Shown here: positions 36,130-43,881 of the stretch, piece after piece
Layout: every line of letters begins with the position of its first letter
How positions within the stretch are numbered: the first letter of the stretch is position 1
Origin: Halobacterium noricense
GTDB taxonomy: Archaea > Halobacteriota > Halobacteria > Halobacteriales > Halobacteriaceae
Direction of reading: 5' to 3'
Assembly (NCBI RefSeq): GCF_021233435.1
Contig: NZ_CP089469.1
Span: 1-64,000, forward strand
Length of the DNA stretch: 64,000 nt
Position numbers and translations under genes: made by a program
The notes under the pieces: generated by a model
What the model was told of the DNA's origin: nothing
What the model saw: the letters and a program-made list of their open reading frames with translations, nothing else
The model's database searches: none

Positions 36130-37626
36130 ATGACCCGGCCGCAGAAGGATAGCACTCCAGACCAAGCGGAAATCACTGACGACAGTGCAATACCCGATGT
36201 AGACGGCGAATCTGGTGCTGACAGTGAGACTGCTACGGAATCAGATTATGGATCTGCCGAGACTGACCCTGATTCGGACACAGAAGAGGGGAGCAGTACT
36301 AGCGGATTGAATGAGACGATTCGGGATCGCGTCGAGAGCCAACTGAACGAGAAGGATTCGACGACGTCAGTGTTTGCCAATAAGGACCTCGTTCACCCGG
36401 ATACGATCATTGACGCCAATCGCATCGTTGGTCGCGACGAGCAGCTAGATCGGATCATCGAACTACTCCTCCCCGCAGTGAAGGGAGGGCGGCAAGACAA
36501 TATTCTCCAATTCGGCCCCTCTGGAACGGGCAAATCCCTCATCATCAACGCGACTGCCGAGGAGGTCGCGACGCTCTGTGAGAATCGCGGTGTCGACTTC
36601 GGCGTCATTCGCATCAACTGCCAGCGGATCAGCTCCGAGGATAAAGCCGTCTACGCGATGCTGCAGGACGTGTCTGAGAAGACCGGTGCTGAGGTCGGCA
36701 TCAAAAAACAGGGAACGGCAACCTCAGACAAGTACGACCGCCTCTACGAGATCGTCAATGAACGCTTCGAGGCGATCCTATTCATCCTGGACGAGATCGA
36801 CTATCTCACCGGGAATAGCAACGACGACGAGCCGGATTACTCTCGACTGCTCTATCAACTCTCACGCGCTACCGCCGAGGGCGACATCGAAGGCCGGTCA
36901 GCAGTCGCTGCACTCACCAACGACACCCAGTTGATACAGAAATTGGATGGGCGGACAGCCAGTTCGTTCAATCCAGATAACGTCGTGTTCCCCGACTACG
37001 ACGCCACCCAGATTCGAGCCATCCTCGAGCATCGAGAAGATGCGTTCCGTGATGGCGTACTCTCCGGCGATGTGATACCGCTTGCCGCCGCGTTCGCTGC
37101 TCAAGACGAGGGTGACGCTCGGAAGGCAATCGACTTGCTCAGAAAGGCAGGTGAGATGGCCGACCGCGAAGGAAGCGGGACCGTCGAGGAGCGCCATGTT
37201 CGAACTGCACAGGGGAAACTCGACGTCGACCAAGCACAGAAGACGATCAACGGGCTCTCCGCGCAGAAAAAATACACTCTGTACGCCTTGACGTCGGTCG
37301 CTGTTCACGCGACTCGTTCACTCGATTCGATCCCCGGTCCAGTCGCCTATGAGGTCTACAGCTACGTGACCGAGAGCATCGATGCGGTCACGAAATCGGA
37401 CGATTCCTTCCGACGGTATGCAAAGGAATTAGCGTCGTACAACATCATCTCGAAGGATCGGAGCGGCCGCGGGCGCGGACGTGGTGTTCACAACGAGTAC
37501 GCCTTCGCTATCGATCCCGAGACTGTCGAAGAGACGATTGAGCGGGACAGCCGGATAACTGAGATCGAACAGGATTCCCTCCAGCTTGTCGTGGAATCCC
37601 AGCTCGACGAATTCAATAGCACGTGA
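36130..37626 (+). CDS. orc: Orc1/Cdc6 replication initiator
   Basis: A 498-aa AAA+ protein that binds the origin and loads the MCM helicase. The N-terminal 80 residues are acidic and low-complexity. Then Walker A GPSGTGKS (129-136), Walker B FILDEIDYL, the sensor-2-like GDARKAIDLLRKAGE, and a C-terminal winged helix. The stop TGA lies at the junction with the tnpB element right end, so the last residues may have been altered by that insertion. An origin-like region lies 1.6 kb away, beyond the insertion. Confidence 0.93.
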   Translation: MTRPQKDSTPDQAEITDDSAIPDVDGESGADSETATESDYGSAETDPDSDTEEGSSTSGLNETIRDRVESQLNEKDSTTSVFANKDLVHPDTIIDANRIVGRDEQLDRIIELLLPAVKGGRQDNILQFGPSGTGKSLIINATAEEVATLCENRGVDFGVIRINCQRISSEDKAVYAMLQDVSEKTGAEVGIKKQGTATSDKYDRLYEIVNERFEAILFILDEIDYLTGNSNDDEPDYSRLLYQLSRATAEGDIEGRSAVAALTNDTQLIQKLDGRTASSFNPDNVVFPDYDATQIRAILEHREDAFRDGVLSGDVIPLAAAFAAQDEGDARKAIDLLRKAGEMADREGSGTVEERHVRTAQGKLDVDQAQKTINGLSAQKKYTLYALTSVAVHATRSLDSIPGPVAYEVYSYVTESIDAVTKSDDSFRRYAKELASYNIISKDRSGRGRGRGVHNEYAFAIDPETVEETIERDSRITEIEQDSLQLVVESQLDEFNST

Positions 37627-37780
37627 CATCCTCTCCGCCGTAAACGGCGGGGCTTCCCACGACAGTGGGATTCCGGCTGTGCCGTAGGTTTCAGTCCGAG
37701 TAGGCCGCGAGCGTCATCTGCGAGTATTTCTCGCTCGTCTCCCGGTAGACTGTGGCGCTGTCACAGGCGCTCCCGTTCCG
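37624..37780 (-). ncRNA. Probable omega-RNA at the tnpB 3' end (element 2)
   Basis: The stem-loop at 37634-37650 and another (CCCACGACAGTGGG, 37655-37668) lie between the tnpB stop and the element end, as in TnpB guide RNAs. Extent is approximate. Confidence 0.45.
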
Positions 37781-38926
37781 AGGCGAGTCATCGCGTTCCG
37801 GTTCCCAAGGAACGCTCTCTCCCCACGGATCTACGCGACTGGCGATATTCGCCGCCGCGTTGATGTCTGCTTGGAACTCAGTTACGTGACAGTCGTCGTT
37901 CGTACACTCGAACTCCGCTTGTGAATTACGAGATCCAATGTGTCCGCATTCATGGCACGTCTGGCTTGTATAGCGCGGGTTCACGTACTCGACCGGGACA
38001 CCGGCCTCGGTGGCCTTATCTTCGACCCGGCCTTGAAGCCGAGCGAACGCCCATGCGTGAAGGCGTCGGTTCATGTACTCCCCGTAGTCCAAGTTCTCGC
38101 GGATGAAGGACAAGTCCTCCATCACAATCACGGGATCGTCGAACTGTCGGGCGTACTCGACGGCTTTTCGAGACGCCTTCTCGACGATATCTGTCAGCGC
38201 GTTCTGATAGTGGTTGAATCGTTCACCGATCCGCCACTCGGCAGCGTCGCGCTCTTGGAGCCGCCGGAGTGTCGTGAACATCTCTTTGCGAAGTGCTCGA
38301 GCACGACTGCCACTCTCGAGCATCGGCTTCGTCGGCGTGTTCCGCTTGAGGGCACAGCCCGTAATCAACGTAGATTCGCCGATATCGAACCCGATGTACG
38401 TCTCGTCACCGTCCATCTCGGGTTCTTCGACCGAGTACGTGACGGTAATGTGCAACACCCAGCTACTCCGGTTCTGCTGGAGCCGGATCTGTCCGGCCTT
38501 GGCACCCTCATTGAGGAGATCGTGCCACAACGATTCTTGCTCGGGGTTGATTCGCAGCGGAATCCAGAAGTTCGTCCCGTAGCCCGGCAGGGGCACGTTC
38601 CAGCAAATCTCGTGGTGGCGAGATTCATCGCGGTCGAACTTCGCGGCTTGATTTGTGAGCCGGATCGGGTGTTCGTCGTCTAACTCGCTGGCGTTGTACG
38701 TTTTTCGGAGCTTCGGGACGTAGCTGCACAGTGCAGCCTTCGCCTGGTAAGGCAGGTCGAACGGCGTTACTACGTCGGACACGCCGTTCATCGTATCCGC
38801 ACCGGAGTCGAACGCATCGTGCAACGCCTCGCGGTAGGTGGAGAGAAGGCGACGGAGACGCACCGCCTTCCCCTCCGTCGGTGGGGCAAGTGTCGCCTCG
38901 AGAGTTTTCGTCACCTCCCCTGCCAT
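37691..38926 (-). CDS. tnpB: TnpB RNA-guided endonuclease, element 2
   Basis: A 411-aa TnpB of a different subgroup from element 1. Active-site residues: Asp181 in IGFDIGES, Glu270 in VIVMEDLSF, Asp354 in FQADINAAAN. Zinc finger CHECGHIGS...CTNDDC (324-346). The C-terminal tail ends DSATVYRETSEKYSQMTLAAYSD, as in many haloarchaeal homologues. Start at MAGEVTKTLE; the open frame further upstream is non-coding. Confidence 0.92.
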   Translation of the reverse strand: MAGEVTKTLEATLAPPTEGKAVRLRRLLSTYREALHDAFDSGADTMNGVSDVVTPFDLPYQAKAALCSYVPKLRKTYNASELDDEHPIRLTNQAAKFDRDESRHHEICWNVPLPGYGTNFWIPLRINPEQESLWHDLLNEGAKAGQIRLQQNRSSWVLHITVTYSVEEPEMDGDETYIGFDIGESTLITGCALKRNTPTKPMLESGSRARALRKEMFTTLRRLQERDAAEWRIGERFNHYQNALTDIVEKASRKAVEYARQFDDPVIVMEDLSFIRENLDYGEYMNRRLHAWAFARLQGRVEDKATEAGVPVEYVNPRYTSQTCHECGHIGSRNSQAEFECTNDDCHVTEFQADINAAANIASRVDPWGESVPWEPERDDSPRNGSACDSATVYRETSEKYSQMTLAAYSD

Positions 38927-38980
38927 ACCACACGATACACATCCTACACACTTTTTGGTTCCGATGCTGTAGAACCGTCT

Positions 38981-39106
38981 GTGAACCGAAGAAACGTTAC
39001 AATCCGGGAAGAGCAAGACGAATGGATCCGGGAGAATCATATCAACCTGTCGAGCCTCGTCAGAGAGTGTATCGACGAACGTATGGAATCCAGTTCCGCC
39101 GATTAA
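38981..39106 (+). CDS. 41-aa RHH-like protein divergent from tnpB
   Basis: A GTG-started small protein, VNRRNVTIREEQDEWIRENH..SSLVRECIDERM, fitting a ribbon-helix-helix DNA-binding unit. Divergent from tnpB across 54 bp and inside the same element, so it is probably a regulator of tnpB. Confidence 0.6.
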   Translation: MNRRNVTIREEQDEWIRENHINLSSLVRECIDERMESSSAD

Positions 39107-39205
39107 CGGCGGTTGCGTAGTCGAGTGACGCGATTCACGCCTGCCCTTTGGGGCGAGATTCTTCACTGTTTAAAAGATGGGACTGGTCGAGGCGGTACGT
39201 AGCCA

Positions 39206-39506
39206 CCCCCCGTTTGCTGATTGTATACTGTGAGAGGCCCCATGTGCAGAATGTATTCTCTCGATCTGGGGTCCGAGCATCATCGACGAACGTCTGACAG
39301 ACGTCATCCCCCCATTTACTGATTGTATCTCGCTACACCAGAGGAAGTCGGAGGTGGTATCGGAGGCAAGAGAACGTTCCCGCATTGCTCATCGAGGAAA
39401 TATTCGATAGACCAGCCGTAACAGCCCAGATCGGCTGTTGAGAACTGAAATCTTCCCAAGCGAACAGTCGCAACCCACCCTCTCCCCCCATTTACTGATT
39501 GTATCT
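39206..39506 (+). repeat. ORB-like repeats R1-R3, forward
   Basis: Three copies of a 23-bp unit, six C followed by ATTTACTGATTGTATCT, at 39206-39228 (three differences), 39308-39330 and 39484-39506 (the last two identical). The C6 run reads as a G-string on the other strand. Confidence 0.8.
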
Positions 39507-39530
39507 CACCAAAAGGCGGGTGGGGGTTGA

Positions 39531-39826
39531 GAGGAGAATCACGACAAGAATATCTAAAACCAGGAAAATCGCGCTTATAGACTTTGAGATAGCTGATCTG
39601 GTGAATATCTGCAACTAGGTTTGTAGATAGAAGGTTTTATGCAAAGGGACTGGTAACAATATCCGTAATACAGTAAGAGCGTAATGGAAAGGAAGATATA
39701 ATTTCTATATGGAGAGGAATGGCTTCGGAACTGTTCTTCGTCTTTATCTCCTCTAAACGTCTTCTAACAGCTGATCTCGACATTTTGGTCATTCTCGATA
39801 TTAGGATGTCCCCCGGCCCTTTCTCA
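39531..39826. other. AT-rich candidate unwinding element
   Basis: A stretch visibly poorer in G/C than its surroundings, with runs such as GAATATCTAAAA and GATATAATTTCTATAT, between the oppositely oriented repeats. No credible gene. Confidence 0.5.
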
Positions 39827-39874
39827 AGATACATTCCGCAAATGGGGGGAGGGGGAGCAATACAATCAGCAAAG
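39827..39874 (-). repeat. ORB-like repeats R4-R5, reverse
   Basis: R4 (39827-39849) is AGATACATTCCGCAAAT then six G, the reverse complement of the R1-R3 unit with a few changes. R5 (39859-39874, AATACAATCAGCAAAG) keeps the core without the G-string. Confidence 0.7.
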
Positions 39875-39902
39875 CAGTCGCTATATTCTCTCCTGCTCAA
39901 CG

Positions 39903-39943
39903 TTACCCCACGCCAGCGATCTATGATTGAATGCGTGGGGTAA
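39903..39943. repeat. 41-bp inverted repeat, TTACCCCACG variant, copy A
   Basis: Arms TTACCCCACG / CGTGGGGTAA, spacer 21 bp, 36 bp past the stop of the gene at 39979. Same length and spacing as the TTAACCAACA family; the arms fit TTAMCCMACR. Confidence 0.8.
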
Positions 39944-39978
39944 CTACAGGGAGAACCACTCGAGGATATCTGGAGCAA

Positions 39979-40371
39979 TCAAGATTCTCGGTTCGCGTTC
40001 ACCGGTGCGATATACTCGTTTTTCCAGGAGTCGCCGTCACGCCATTGCCAGTAAAAGTAGTGATAGCCCGGCTTCGTCTCTTTGATCGTGATGTAGGCTC
40101 CACCAGCTGGGACATCATCGTAGTCTGCTGGATCAGTCGAGACGTCTCGTTCCTCGAGTTCGTTCTGTTTGGCTTCGCTGATCGATTCCTCTTCCTGTTT
40201 TTGGTCAGCCATACGCTCGCGTTCGGCGCGTTTCCAAGCCGCCAGCTTCGTGGCATACGTTGCAATCGCATCGAGTCGATCGGGCGACTGCTTGTCCAGT
40301 GGTTCGAGAATATAGTTCGGTAGCTCTGGCGCTTGCGGTTCTGTTGTGGGCGGCTCTGAAGATTCGTCCAT
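39979..40371 (-). CDS. Hypothetical protein bracketed by TTACCCCACG inverted repeats
   Basis: A 130-aa protein: Pro/Glu-rich N-terminus, an Arg/Glu/Lys-rich helix (LAAWKRAERERMADQKQEEESISEAKQ), and a C-terminal aromatic beta segment (GYHYFYWQWRDGDSWKNEYIAP) like the YxYWR...KYIG motif of small plasmid proteins. The start lies 3 bp from one inverted repeat and the stop 36 bp from the other. It may bind them. Function unknown. Confidence 0.65.
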   Translation of the reverse strand: MDESSEPPTTEPQAPELPNYILEPLDKQSPDRLDAIATYATKLAAWKRAERERMADQKQEEESISEAKQNELEERDVSTDPADYDDVPAGGAYITIKETKPGYHYFYWQWRDGDSWKNEYIAPVNANRES

Positions 40372-40373
40372 AG

Positions 40374-40413
40374 TTACCCCACGTCTCGCTTTGAGTATCA
40401 ATATGTGGGGTAA
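40374..40413. repeat. 40-bp inverted repeat, TTACCCCACG variant, copy B
   Basis: Arms TTACCCCACG / TGTGGGGTAA, spacer 20 bp, 3 bp upstream of the gene at 39979-40371, where it would cover the promoter. Confidence 0.8.
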
Positions 40414-40459
40414 CTCAGACGGCAAGAGACCGAAACGCGTCTGACGTAGTTATTTGAAG

Positions 40460-40477
40460 TCACAGAAAGCACAGAAC
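40460..40477 (+). repeat. 9-bp CACAGAA repeats upstream of parA2
   Basis: TCACAGAAA at 40460 followed by GCACAGAAC at 40469, an exact 9-bp step, ending 2 bp before the first possible parA start. The same 9-mer recurs in the partner gene. Confidence 0.7.
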
Positions 40478-40488
40478 GGATGGAAGCC

Positions 40489-41259
40489 ATGACTCGGAGA
40501 ATCGGGATCACGAATCAGAAGGGAGGTGTGAGTAAAACCACGAATACAATCAACGTCGCTGGCGGGCTCGCTGCCGATGGTGTAGACGTTCTCGCCGTCG
40601 ATATGGACCCTCAGGGATACCTCACGCATCGGCTTGGGTTCGAAGACGAGTACACTTCGGACCCACCGTCGCTATACGATGCGCTTCAGTCGCCCGCCGA
40701 CCACGACGTCGACGATCTCGTTGTCACTCACGAGGAGTTCGATCTCCTTCCGGCCAACATCGATATGTTCCATCTTGAGCAGGACCTCATCGCGAGCGGG
40801 ATGCGTCCCCGGCTGCGGTTGAAGACGGTCCTGGAGAACGCGACCGCGTGGGACGTCGTCCTTATCGATGCGCCGCCGTCGCTCGGCCCACTGAATGATA
40901 ACGTCGTTCTTGCCACCGAGGAACTGCTCGTCCCGGTCGAAGCCGACGAAAGTTCCCAGCTCGCGCTCAATCATCTACTCCGCCAGTTGGATACGCTCGA
41001 GGATAACTACGACACACACGTCGATGTCCTCGGTCTCATTGTTTCGAACGTGGCCTATCCGCTGGACAATGAACAGCAGGCGGCCATTGACTGGTTCAAC
41101 GAGCGTTTCGAAGGACGCGTCGGGGTGTGGACCGTTCGAAGCCGGGCAGCAATCAAGCGGGCAGTGAAAGACCAGGGTTCGGTGTTCGCCGAAGACGCCG
41201 AGGAAGTCGATATGACCGACGTGTATGCGCAGATAGCTGCGGAGGTGGCCGATGAGTGA
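40489..41259 (+). CDS. parA: ParA-family partition ATPase (locus 2)
   Basis: A 256-aa ATPase with NQKGGVSKTT (the usual GVGKTT has Ser in place of Gly), Walker A' DMDPQGYLT, and VVLIDAPPS. It probably partitions the replicon whose origin lies just upstream. It overlaps the partner gene by 8 bp. The start is taken at MTRRIGIT; an ATG at 40480 would add three residues. Confidence 0.93.
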   Translation: MTRRIGITNQKGGVSKTTNTINVAGGLAADGVDVLAVDMDPQGYLTHRLGFEDEYTSDPPSLYDALQSPADHDVDDLVVTHEEFDLLPANIDMFHLEQDLIASGMRPRLRLKTVLENATAWDVVLIDAPPSLGPLNDNVVLATEELLVPVEADESSQLALNHLLRQLDTLEDNYDTHVDVLGLIVSNVAYPLDNEQQAAIDWFNERFEGRVGVWTVRSRAAIKRAVKDQGSVFAEDAEEVDMTDVYAQIAAEVADE

Positions 41260-41635
41260 CGAAATCGACGAACGTCTGAGCCGTCGGTTTGACGACGACC
41301 AGGACGACGAGAACGAGACCATTTCTGAGAAGTCACAGAACGACATGAATTCTAGTCAATCAGGGGCCGAGAGGAAGTCACAGGCTTCACAGAGAGCACA
41401 GAACATCAAGAAGGAATGGAATGTGCGGAGTTTCTACCTCGATGACGGCCTCGATAGTAATCTCACGACGGCGTTCAAACGACTGGATCTCTCGCTTTCG
41501 GAGGCTGACGCCGAGGTCAATCTCAAGAAGACACGGCACTTCTACCCATTGATCGTCGAACTCGGTCTAGAACGCTTGGCGGAAATGGACGTCACAGAAG
41601 TCACAGAACGATTGGACGACGAAGATTCAGCATAG
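41252..41635 (+). CDS. ParA partner protein (locus 2)
   Basis: A 127-aa acidic protein, homologous to the partner at 863 over the C-terminal 80 residues (NIKKEWNVRSFYLDDGL...RHFYPLIVELGLERLAE). The N-terminal linker differs and follows its own DNA repeat. It probably binds the CACAGAA sites and stimulates ParA. A C-terminal fragment of a near-identical gene lies at 43644-43751. Confidence 0.8.
   Translation: MSDEIDERLSRRFDDDQDDENETISEKSQNDMNSSQSGAERKSQASQRAQNIKKEWNVRSFYLDDGLDSNLTTAFKRLDLSLSEADAEVNLKKTRHFYPLIVELGLERLAEMDVTEVTERLDDEDSA
41333..41404 (+). repeat. 9-bp phased CACAGA repeats inside partner gene 2, linker part
   Basis: TCACAGAAC at 41333, TCACAGGCT at 41378, TCACAGAGA at 41387 and GCACAGAAC at 41396; the intervals are all multiples of 9. 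Read in codon phase as Ser-Gln-x / Ala-Gln-x. Confidence 0.72.
41592..41609 (+). repeat. 9-bp CACAGAA repeats at the 3' end of partner gene 2
   Basis: TCACAGAAG at 41592 and TCACAGAAC at 41601. Here they are read as Val-Thr-Glu, a different codon phase from the copies in the linker, so the DNA, not the peptide, is conserved. Confidence 0.75.
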
Positions 41636-41702
41636 GCGATTTCGATTACTCTCCCACGACACTCTTATGTATGACTGGGACGAAGTAATGAATTGAGGGA
41701 GT

Positions 41703-42011
41703 ATGAGTAAAGCAGAGTCTGAAAAAGTAGTGTCTGTATCGTCGCGCGGCCAAGCGACCATTCCCAAAGAGTTCCGGGAGGAACTCGACATCGACACACC
41801 CGGCCGCGTGAAGTTCGTTCGCACCGAGGAGGGCGAAATCGTCGTCCGTCCCATCCACTCGGTCACAGACCTGCGTGGAGTCTTGGAAGGGAAAACCGAC
41901 GAGCAGGGTCGTTCAGCAGTCGAACGACTGCGGGAGGAACGCGAGCAGGACAAGGCTAGTGAAGAGGAGTTGCGGCAGCGCTACGCCAGTGATGACGAGG
42001 CCGACACATGA
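41703..42011 (+). CDS. AbrB/MazE-type antitoxin
   Basis: A 102-aa protein with a SpoVT/AbrB swapped-hairpin DNA-binding domain (VVSVSSRGQATIPKEFREELDI) followed by a helical tail that would block the toxin. It overlaps the PIN gene by 4 bp. Likely represses its own operon. Confidence 0.88.
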   Translation: MSKAESEKVVSVSSRGQATIPKEFREELDIDTPGRVKFVRTEEGEIVVRPIHSVTDLRGVLEGKTDEQGRSAVERLREEREQDKASEEELRQRYASDDEADT

Positions 42012-42436
42012 CAGAGGGGACTGACATTCCCGAGACGATTATCTTCGACGCCGAACCACTCATCGCCTATTTCTGCAACGAACCAGGGAGCGACACCGTC
42101 GAGACGTACGTCGACGCCGTCGAAGGCGCGGCCGATGGATACATCTCAGCGATCAACCTCGCCGAGGTCCACTACGTCGTGCGTGCAATCGACGGCGAGG
42201 AACGCGCTGATGCTGTCGTCGACGTCCTCGAGGAAAGCGGCATCCGTCGCGTCGATACCGAACAGACCTGGGCGTCAGCAGCCGACTTCAAATTCCGCTA
42301 CGCTCCAGCGCTCGGTGATGCCTTCGCGCTCGGGACTGCAGCACACGTCGACGGGATGCTCCTGGTCGGTGCCGACGACGACTACGACGACGTCACCGAC
42401 GTCCCAATCACTCGGTTCCGGACCGAACCGGCATAG
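42008..42436 (+). CDS. vapC: PIN-domain ribonuclease toxin (VapC-like)
   Basis: A 142-aa PIN-domain protein. The acidic metal-binding residues are visible: Asp in IIFDAEPLIA, Glu in INLAEVHY, Asp in ALGDAFALGTA, Asp in LVGADDDYD. VapC toxins cut tRNA or rRNA; the target here is unknown. Coupled to the AbrB-type antitoxin, a likely plasmid-stabilising module. Confidence 0.88.
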   Translation: MTEGTDIPETIIFDAEPLIAYFCNEPGSDTVETYVDAVEGAADGYISAINLAEVHYVVRAIDGEERADAVVDVLEESGIRRVDTEQTWASAADFKFRYAPALGDAFALGTAAHVDGMLLVGADDDYDDVTDVPITRFRTEPA

Positions 42437-42463
42437 ACCCTGGATCTCGTCCCATAGTGGCCG

Positions 42464-43339
42464 CTATGAGTGCTCCTCTGTCCGCTCTTCGAGAAACTCT
42501 CGCAGTTTCGATTCGAAAGACGGTGGAGTAGCCCCGAACGTTGACGCTGCAGATTCGACCACTTCGTCAGTCTCGGCTTCCTCTTGTATCGTTCCCAGTC
42601 CGTAGAGCACTGTGCGGACGACCTCACTGTAGAATTCCTCTTCGTCGTAGCAGAATTGACAGTCGTTTCGCCAGTAGTCGGGGACGAACTGCACACCGAG
42701 TGCCTGGTGTTTGGGACAGATTCCTTTGCGAACCTGCCCGATGTTTCGGAATTCGACCTCCCACGTTCCGTCAGGGGCGATCTCAACGACGAAGTACGCG
42801 CCGAGAAGCGCGTCTGCACCATGGTCTGCCGTTCGGTAGAGGAATGCGGTATTGAGAGCCTTGTTCTTGTAGCGACCGGTGTGTATATGACCAGAGAAGT
42901 ATGCCTTCCCCGCGAAGTGTTCCAGCAGTTCGGGGTGCCAGTAGTGATTCACGAGGATTGTCTCGTCTTCAACTAGTTCGGGATTCTGCGTGAATGTCTC
43001 TCCAGCAACGGTGATACTGTCATCTTCGGGGATGTACGTCCCTGGAAGGTCGTAGTCTTGGAACGGCTGTTCCGGGCCGATTGCCCCGTCCCGATTCCCC
43101 CAGATGTAGAGGAGCTCTCCCCGCTCGTGGAGCGTCTCGAAATACGGCGTGACCGCATCGAGCTGTTCCCGCCCCTCGTCGACGCCATCAAACCATGCGT
43201 TCGTGATATCGCCGACGTGAATTACGAAGTCGAATTCCTCGCCTTCAGTACCGTCGACGACCCGCTCCAGTGAGTCGACATCCCCGTGGTTGTCTCCCAT
43301 ACAAAGAAGTCGGAGCGTCTCATCATCGTTAGTCGTCAT
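42464..43339 (-). CDS. Calcineurin-like metallophosphoesterase
   Basis: A 291-aa enzyme with all five metallophosphoesterase motifs: MGDNHGD, HVGDITN, GNRDG, VNHYWH and SGHIHTGRY. A C-terminal zinc-binding region follows (CPKHQAL...CQFCYDEEEF). YfcE-like, but with added C-terminal domain. Start at MTTNDDE. Convergent with the VapBC-like pair. Substrate unknown. Confidence 0.85.
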   Translation of the reverse strand: MTTNDDETLRLLCMGDNHGDVDSLERVVDGTEGEEFDFVIHVGDITNAWFDGVDEGREQLDAVTPYFETLHERGELLYIWGNRDGAIGPEQPFQDYDLPGTYIPEDDSITVAGETFTQNPELVEDETILVNHYWHPELLEHFAGKAYFSGHIHTGRYKNKALNTAFLYRTADHGADALLGAYFVVEIAPDGTWEVEFRNIGQVRKGICPKHQALGVQFVPDYWRNDCQFCYDEEEFYSEVVRTVLYGLGTIQEEAETDEVVESAASTFGATPPSFESKLREFLEERTEEHS

Positions 43340-43476
43340 TAGTTGACTCCCCGTACTCACTCAGGTGTATAGAAGACCACGTTCACCGTCAAGGAGATAT
43401 CTCATAACAGTCTCTCACTGCTATTCTTGCTAGTCCTTCTCTCCTTAGTGCGAAGCCCCTCTCTGGTTCTTCTGCA

Positions 43477-43499
43477 AGATACATTCAGCAAATGGGGGG
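43477..43499 (-). repeat. Orphan ORB-like repeat R6
   Basis: AGATACATTCAGCAAAT followed by six G, an almost exact reverse copy of the origin repeats, 3.6 kb away from the others and next to gene fragments. Confidence 0.7.
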
Positions 43500-43506
43500 T
43501 GCGATA

Positions 43507-43587
43507 GATGCCAGCCGACTCCAGTACATCTTCATGCTGCGCCGCCTCGAGCTGGTGCAAAGCCTGGTGGATGAGCCGGCCAATTCC
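43507..43587 (+). pseudogene. Fragment of HVO_A0114-type antitoxin gene
   Basis: Encodes DASRLQYIFMLRRLELVQSLVDEPANS, the match of DTSRLQRVLTPRRLELVRSLMEEPAES in the gene at 43882. No start, no end: a remnant. It lies between R6 and a degenerate ORB-like sequence (CCCCATTTCACCGATT, 43586). Confidence 0.65.
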
Positions 43588-43643
43588 CCATTTCACCGAT
43601 TTTCGCTACGCGTGATCGGTGAACCACTTGCTGTGAACTCACG

Positions 43644-43751
43644 AAGATGTGCCACTTCTACCCGCTGATCGTCGAACTCGGCTTGGAACGCTTGGCGGGA
43701 ATGGAAGTCACAGAAGTCACAGAACGATTGGAAAGCAAGGATTTGGGATAA
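43644..43751 (+). pseudogene. C-terminal fragment of a ParA partner gene
   Basis: Encodes CHFYPLIVELGLERLAGMEVTEVTERLESKDLG, the end of the partner at 41252. Both 9-bp repeats (TCACAGAAG, TCACAGAAC) are kept. No functional protein is expected, but the fragment could still act as a weak partition site. Confidence 0.8.
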
Positions 43752-43881
43752 TTGCAGAGGGCGGATACCAGCGTTGTTCATTCACCACAACAACCCTCTA
43801 CCATACGCGCGTTGTCCTACATGGACAATACAGATGCCCCGATGTAGGCGTCAAAAATCCTCGAAGAGGTCGATCCCATCC

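Larger units (their letters stand above)
37624..39165 (-). mobile_element. IS200/IS605-group element carrying tnpB only (element 2)
   Basis: Right end TGACATCCTC with a stem-loop at 37634-37650 (CTCCGCCGTAAACGGCGGGG). Left end is near 39165 after a hairpin-rich stretch. It lies between orc1/cdc6 and the origin-like repeats. No TnpA. Confidence 0.65.
39206..39874. other. Probable replication origin
   Basis: Two groups of related repeats in opposite orientation flank an AT-rich stretch: R1-R3 on the left, R4-R5 on the right. This matches haloarchaeal origins, where Orc1/Cdc6 binds inverted origin-recognition boxes with a G-string around a DNA-unwinding element. An orc1/cdc6 gene lies nearby and a parA locus follows. 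Confidence 0.65.

Noticed and set aside
38927-39166. An N-terminal extension of TnpB element 2
   Set aside because: The extra 80 residues overlap a divergent RHH-like gene and do not resemble TnpB; the start at 38926 gives the normal N-terminus.
39206-39506. Three 23-bp repeats as a CRISPR array
   Set aside because: Distances between copies are irregular (102 and 176 bp) and related copies lie in the opposite orientation around AT-rich DNA, which fits an origin.
39637-39978. Minus-strand 113-aa frame in the origin, with a helix-turn-helix-like stretch
   Set aside because: It runs through ORB-like repeat R4 and an inverted repeat and has poor start context; the segment is better explained as origin DNA.
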